Shown here: positions 62,398-64,000 of the stretch, one piece after another
How positions within the stretch are numbered: the stretch's first letter is position 1
Layout: the number at the start of each line of letters is the position of its first letter
NCBI GenBank assembly: GCA_036768485.1
Contig: JAVLUZ010000154.1
Span: 31,641,286-31,705,285 of the forward strand
Direction of reading: 5' to 3'
Source: Mermis nigrescens
Lineage: Eukaryota; Nematoda; Enoplea; Mermithida; Mermithidae
Length of the DNA stretch: 64,000 nt
The notes under the pieces: generated by a model
Databases searched by the model: none
Told to the model about the DNA's origin: nothing
What the model saw: only the letters and a program-made list of their open reading frames with translations
Translations under genes and position numbers: made by a program

Positions 62398-62437
62398 GTC
62401 AGGATAACTTATGATCTTGGGGGTTTGGGGTTATCAC

Positions 62438-62885
62438 CACACGTGGGCGTAGGCGTGAGTGGGGGCTTGGGGGTATGCACCCCGGAAGGTCAAATAACCC
62501 TCCAAATTCGAAATACTCCCCAGGATTCAATTTTAGAATTTTTTTTGGTTTTTTTAATCAATTTTTTTGATTCCAATGGATATTGCTCGATGAGAAACAT
62601 TGAAAAATTGCGTTTTTTCACCATACCACCATCAGGCACGTATCTCTGGGGAATGGGGGTTCGCACCCCCTCCCCCCAAAATTTAGAAAAATTGGAAAAA
62701 TAGGATTTTTTTAACGTTATTTTGCGCTATTTTTGGCCTTTTTGGGCTTAGTCCCCCAAAAATTGTGTTGGTCCCCCCAAAATAGGACGGACCTGACCAC
62801 CATCTTCAAGACCATTTTTGAATTTTAAAAAACCTTGCACCCCCCGTACGCCCCTACTCCAAAATTTCGGTGCTGCCCGCCTATG
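62438..62885 (+). mobile_element. Family E element with an F element inside, exact 8 bp duplication
   Basis: From CACACGTGGGCGTAGGCG to GCTGCCCGCCTATG, flanked by GTTATCAC at 62430-62437 and 62886-62893. Without the F insertion and its duplicated 8 bp it is about 277 bp. Confidence 0.87.
62633..62795. mobile_element. Family F MITE, exact 8 bp duplication
   Basis: 163 bp with ends CAGGCACGTATCTCTGGGG and (reverse) CAGGTCCGTCCTATTTTGG, flanked by ACCACCAT at 62625-62632 and 62796-62803. E without the insert reads through this place in other copies. Confidence 0.9.
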
Positions 62886-62899
62886 GTTATCACCATACG

Positions 62900-63465
62900 T
62901 GTTCTTGCCCCCCTCCCCCAATGGCAGCTGAACCCCGCAAAATGGCTGGGACCCTCCATAATTGTTGATTTTTTTGTAAAAATTGTAAAAAAGTGTGCCT
63001 TATTAAACGTTTTTAGCTCATTTTTTGGCTCAAAACTAAAATTTTTGCCGGTCCGCGCCATATACACATTTGTAGACTATATTTTTCAAATTTATTCGAA
63101 AATTCTTCATGTGTTTATGTTCTAGAAAGAACGAGCATTGTCTGAAACATCAAAAAACCGTGTTTTTGACGTGCACCCACCATACAGGATCTTGGGAAAA
63201 GTTTATCACTTCCTCTCCCCGAATTAGTGATTTTTCGATGCTTGGCGCCGTATACTCTCAGTTTGACTATATTTTGTTCAATTTATTCGATTTGTTTTAT
63301 TTTTCTCGAAATAAAATGTTTTTATGCGCTAGAAAGATAGAGCATCGTTAGCAACGCCGAAAAACGAAGTACGCGTACCCCCCATTTTCAGGGCCCAAAA
63401 AGGCACTTTAAAATTTCACCCGCCCCAGAATTCCCATGCTGTGCATGTCTGGTACCCACAACAGC
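62900..63465 (-). repeat. Family C repeats, reverse, two overlapping parts
   Basis: GCCGGTCCGCGCCATATACA and GACGTGCACCC belong to one part; GGCGCCGTATACTCTCAGTT, AGAAAGATAGAGCATCGTTA and CCCATGCTGTGCATGTCTGG to a second. Confidence 0.6.
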
Positions 63466-63574
63466 TCAAAAAGCACTTTTTAAAAATTTTTGACCTGACA
63501 TCCCATAATTACCATGCTGTCTATACATTAATATATGGTTATCATATTTCCAGAAAGGTTTCTACCCATACCCT

Positions 63575-63765
63575 TAATAGCTCAAAATTTTAGGTGGGGT
63601 CCCTTGCCATTTTTATGAGGGGTGATCTTCAATTTTTGGCCAAAAACGGCGGAAAAACACTTGAATTTGTCCAAAAACGCTAATTATCTCCAAAAATAGG
63701 GATTCAAAAATTTTTAGACTTTGAACGAGGGACGTTCAAATCCCCCTATGTTACAAATATGTGTT
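63575..63765 (+). repeat. Family D element
   Basis: From AGCTCAAAATTTTAGGTGGG to CCCCCTATGTTACAAATATG, with AATTTTTGGCCAAAAACGGC in the body. Confidence 0.55.
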
Positions 63766-64000
63766 TCGAACCACCAGAAATTTTTTCACTAGACTGCTGA
63801 AATTAAGAATTTAATGAAGCATTGTATGAAAACAGTTTAATTAAAAACTACGATTTTATGCAGCGATATAAAGTGAATTGTTCCCTCATTTACTAGAGCT
63901 GCAGCAAGCAGTCGTGCACTTGGGGTTTGGGGGAAATGAAAAATTTCCTGGTTTGGATAATATGTATGATAAGATTAAGGTCAAAAACGGTCAAAACTCC
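63766..64000. other. Intron 28 up to the window end: no feature recognised
   Basis: AT-rich sequence. The next DIP2 exon is not reached. Confidence 0.4.

Larger units (their letters stand above)
58404..60989. mobile_element. Element L, hAT-like with exact 17 bp inverted ends
   Basis: Both ends are CAGTGATCGGACCGAGG (right end in reverse) without mismatch. Flanks TCCTCAGG (58396-58403) and TTCTCAGG (60990-60997). Subterminal regions are dense in CCTCGG / GCCGAGG repeats, as expected for hAT transposase-binding motifs. It holds two D elements and one A element and has no transposase, so it is a non-autonomous or gutted copy. Confidence 0.88.

Noticed and set aside
62062..62146. Extension of exon 28 upstream in the same open frame
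   Set aside because: The sequence belongs to a repeat fragment, does not match DIP2, and exon 27 phase fits only the acceptor at 62146.
1..64000. tRNA, rRNA or other structured RNA genes
   Set aside because: No tRNA-like A/B box pairs or rRNA segments were recognised by eye; a covariance-model search would be needed to exclude small ones.

Overview
The window is a single stretch of an AT-rich invertebrate (metazoan) nuclear genome. It holds one host gene on the + strand: the homologue of disco-interacting protein 2 (DIP2), a large protein with an N-terminal DMAP1-binding region and two adenylate-forming (AMP-binding, acyl-CoA-synthetase-like) domains. I traced 28 coding exons (348 to 62397, about 1,320 residues) by reading the DIP2 family sequence and checking that the reading phase carries across every junction. 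The start of the DMAP1-binding domain lies before the window and the last roughly 200 residues of the second AMP-binding domain lie after it. Exons take up only about 6 percent of the window. I found no second host gene, tRNA or rRNA. The species cannot be fixed from this sequence. Spliceosomal introns, a jockey-type LINE, hAT-like and mariner-like miniature elements and AT-rich introns fit a non-vertebrate animal; arthropod or nematode are guesses only.

Layout. 1-5.9 kb: end of the DMAP1-binding region and the low-complexity polar linker (exons 1-5), with short repeats and a mariner-like MITE in the introns. 5.9-12.2 kb: exons 5-7, a large composite repeat (5.92-8.71 kb) and a cluster of ~400 bp repeats. 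12.2-35.7 kb: first AMP-binding domain (exons 7-19); its largest intron holds a reverse-strand jockey-like retrotransposon (16.6-19.93 kb) whose endonuclease-RT frame is broken by one stop codon. 35.7-44.0 kb: exons 19-23, several tandem repeats and a long (AAT)n tract. 44.0-48.8 kb: one intron filled by a nested series of elements about six levels deep. 48.8-54.5 kb: second copy of the composite repeat plus a second mariner-like MITE. 54.5-62.4 kb: exons 25-28, with two inverted copies of one element around a 2.6 kb element that has exact 17 bp ends. 62.4-64 kb: more nested repeats.

Almost all intron DNA belongs to a few non-autonomous families, labelled here A (~430 bp), B (~580 bp), C (~430 bp), D (~200 bp), E (~230-270 bp), F (~170-575 bp), G/H (composite), K, L, M, O, P, Q, R, U and V. 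Many have CAG- or CA-type ends and 8 bp target duplications, the signature of hAT transposons. No transposase frame is present, so they would depend on enzymes encoded elsewhere. The most notable points are two DIP2 introns whose ends break the GT-AG rule and share a GGCCR direct repeat at both borders, the nested intron, and a near-palindromic GGCGCGAAGCGCC motif shared by several otherwise different families.
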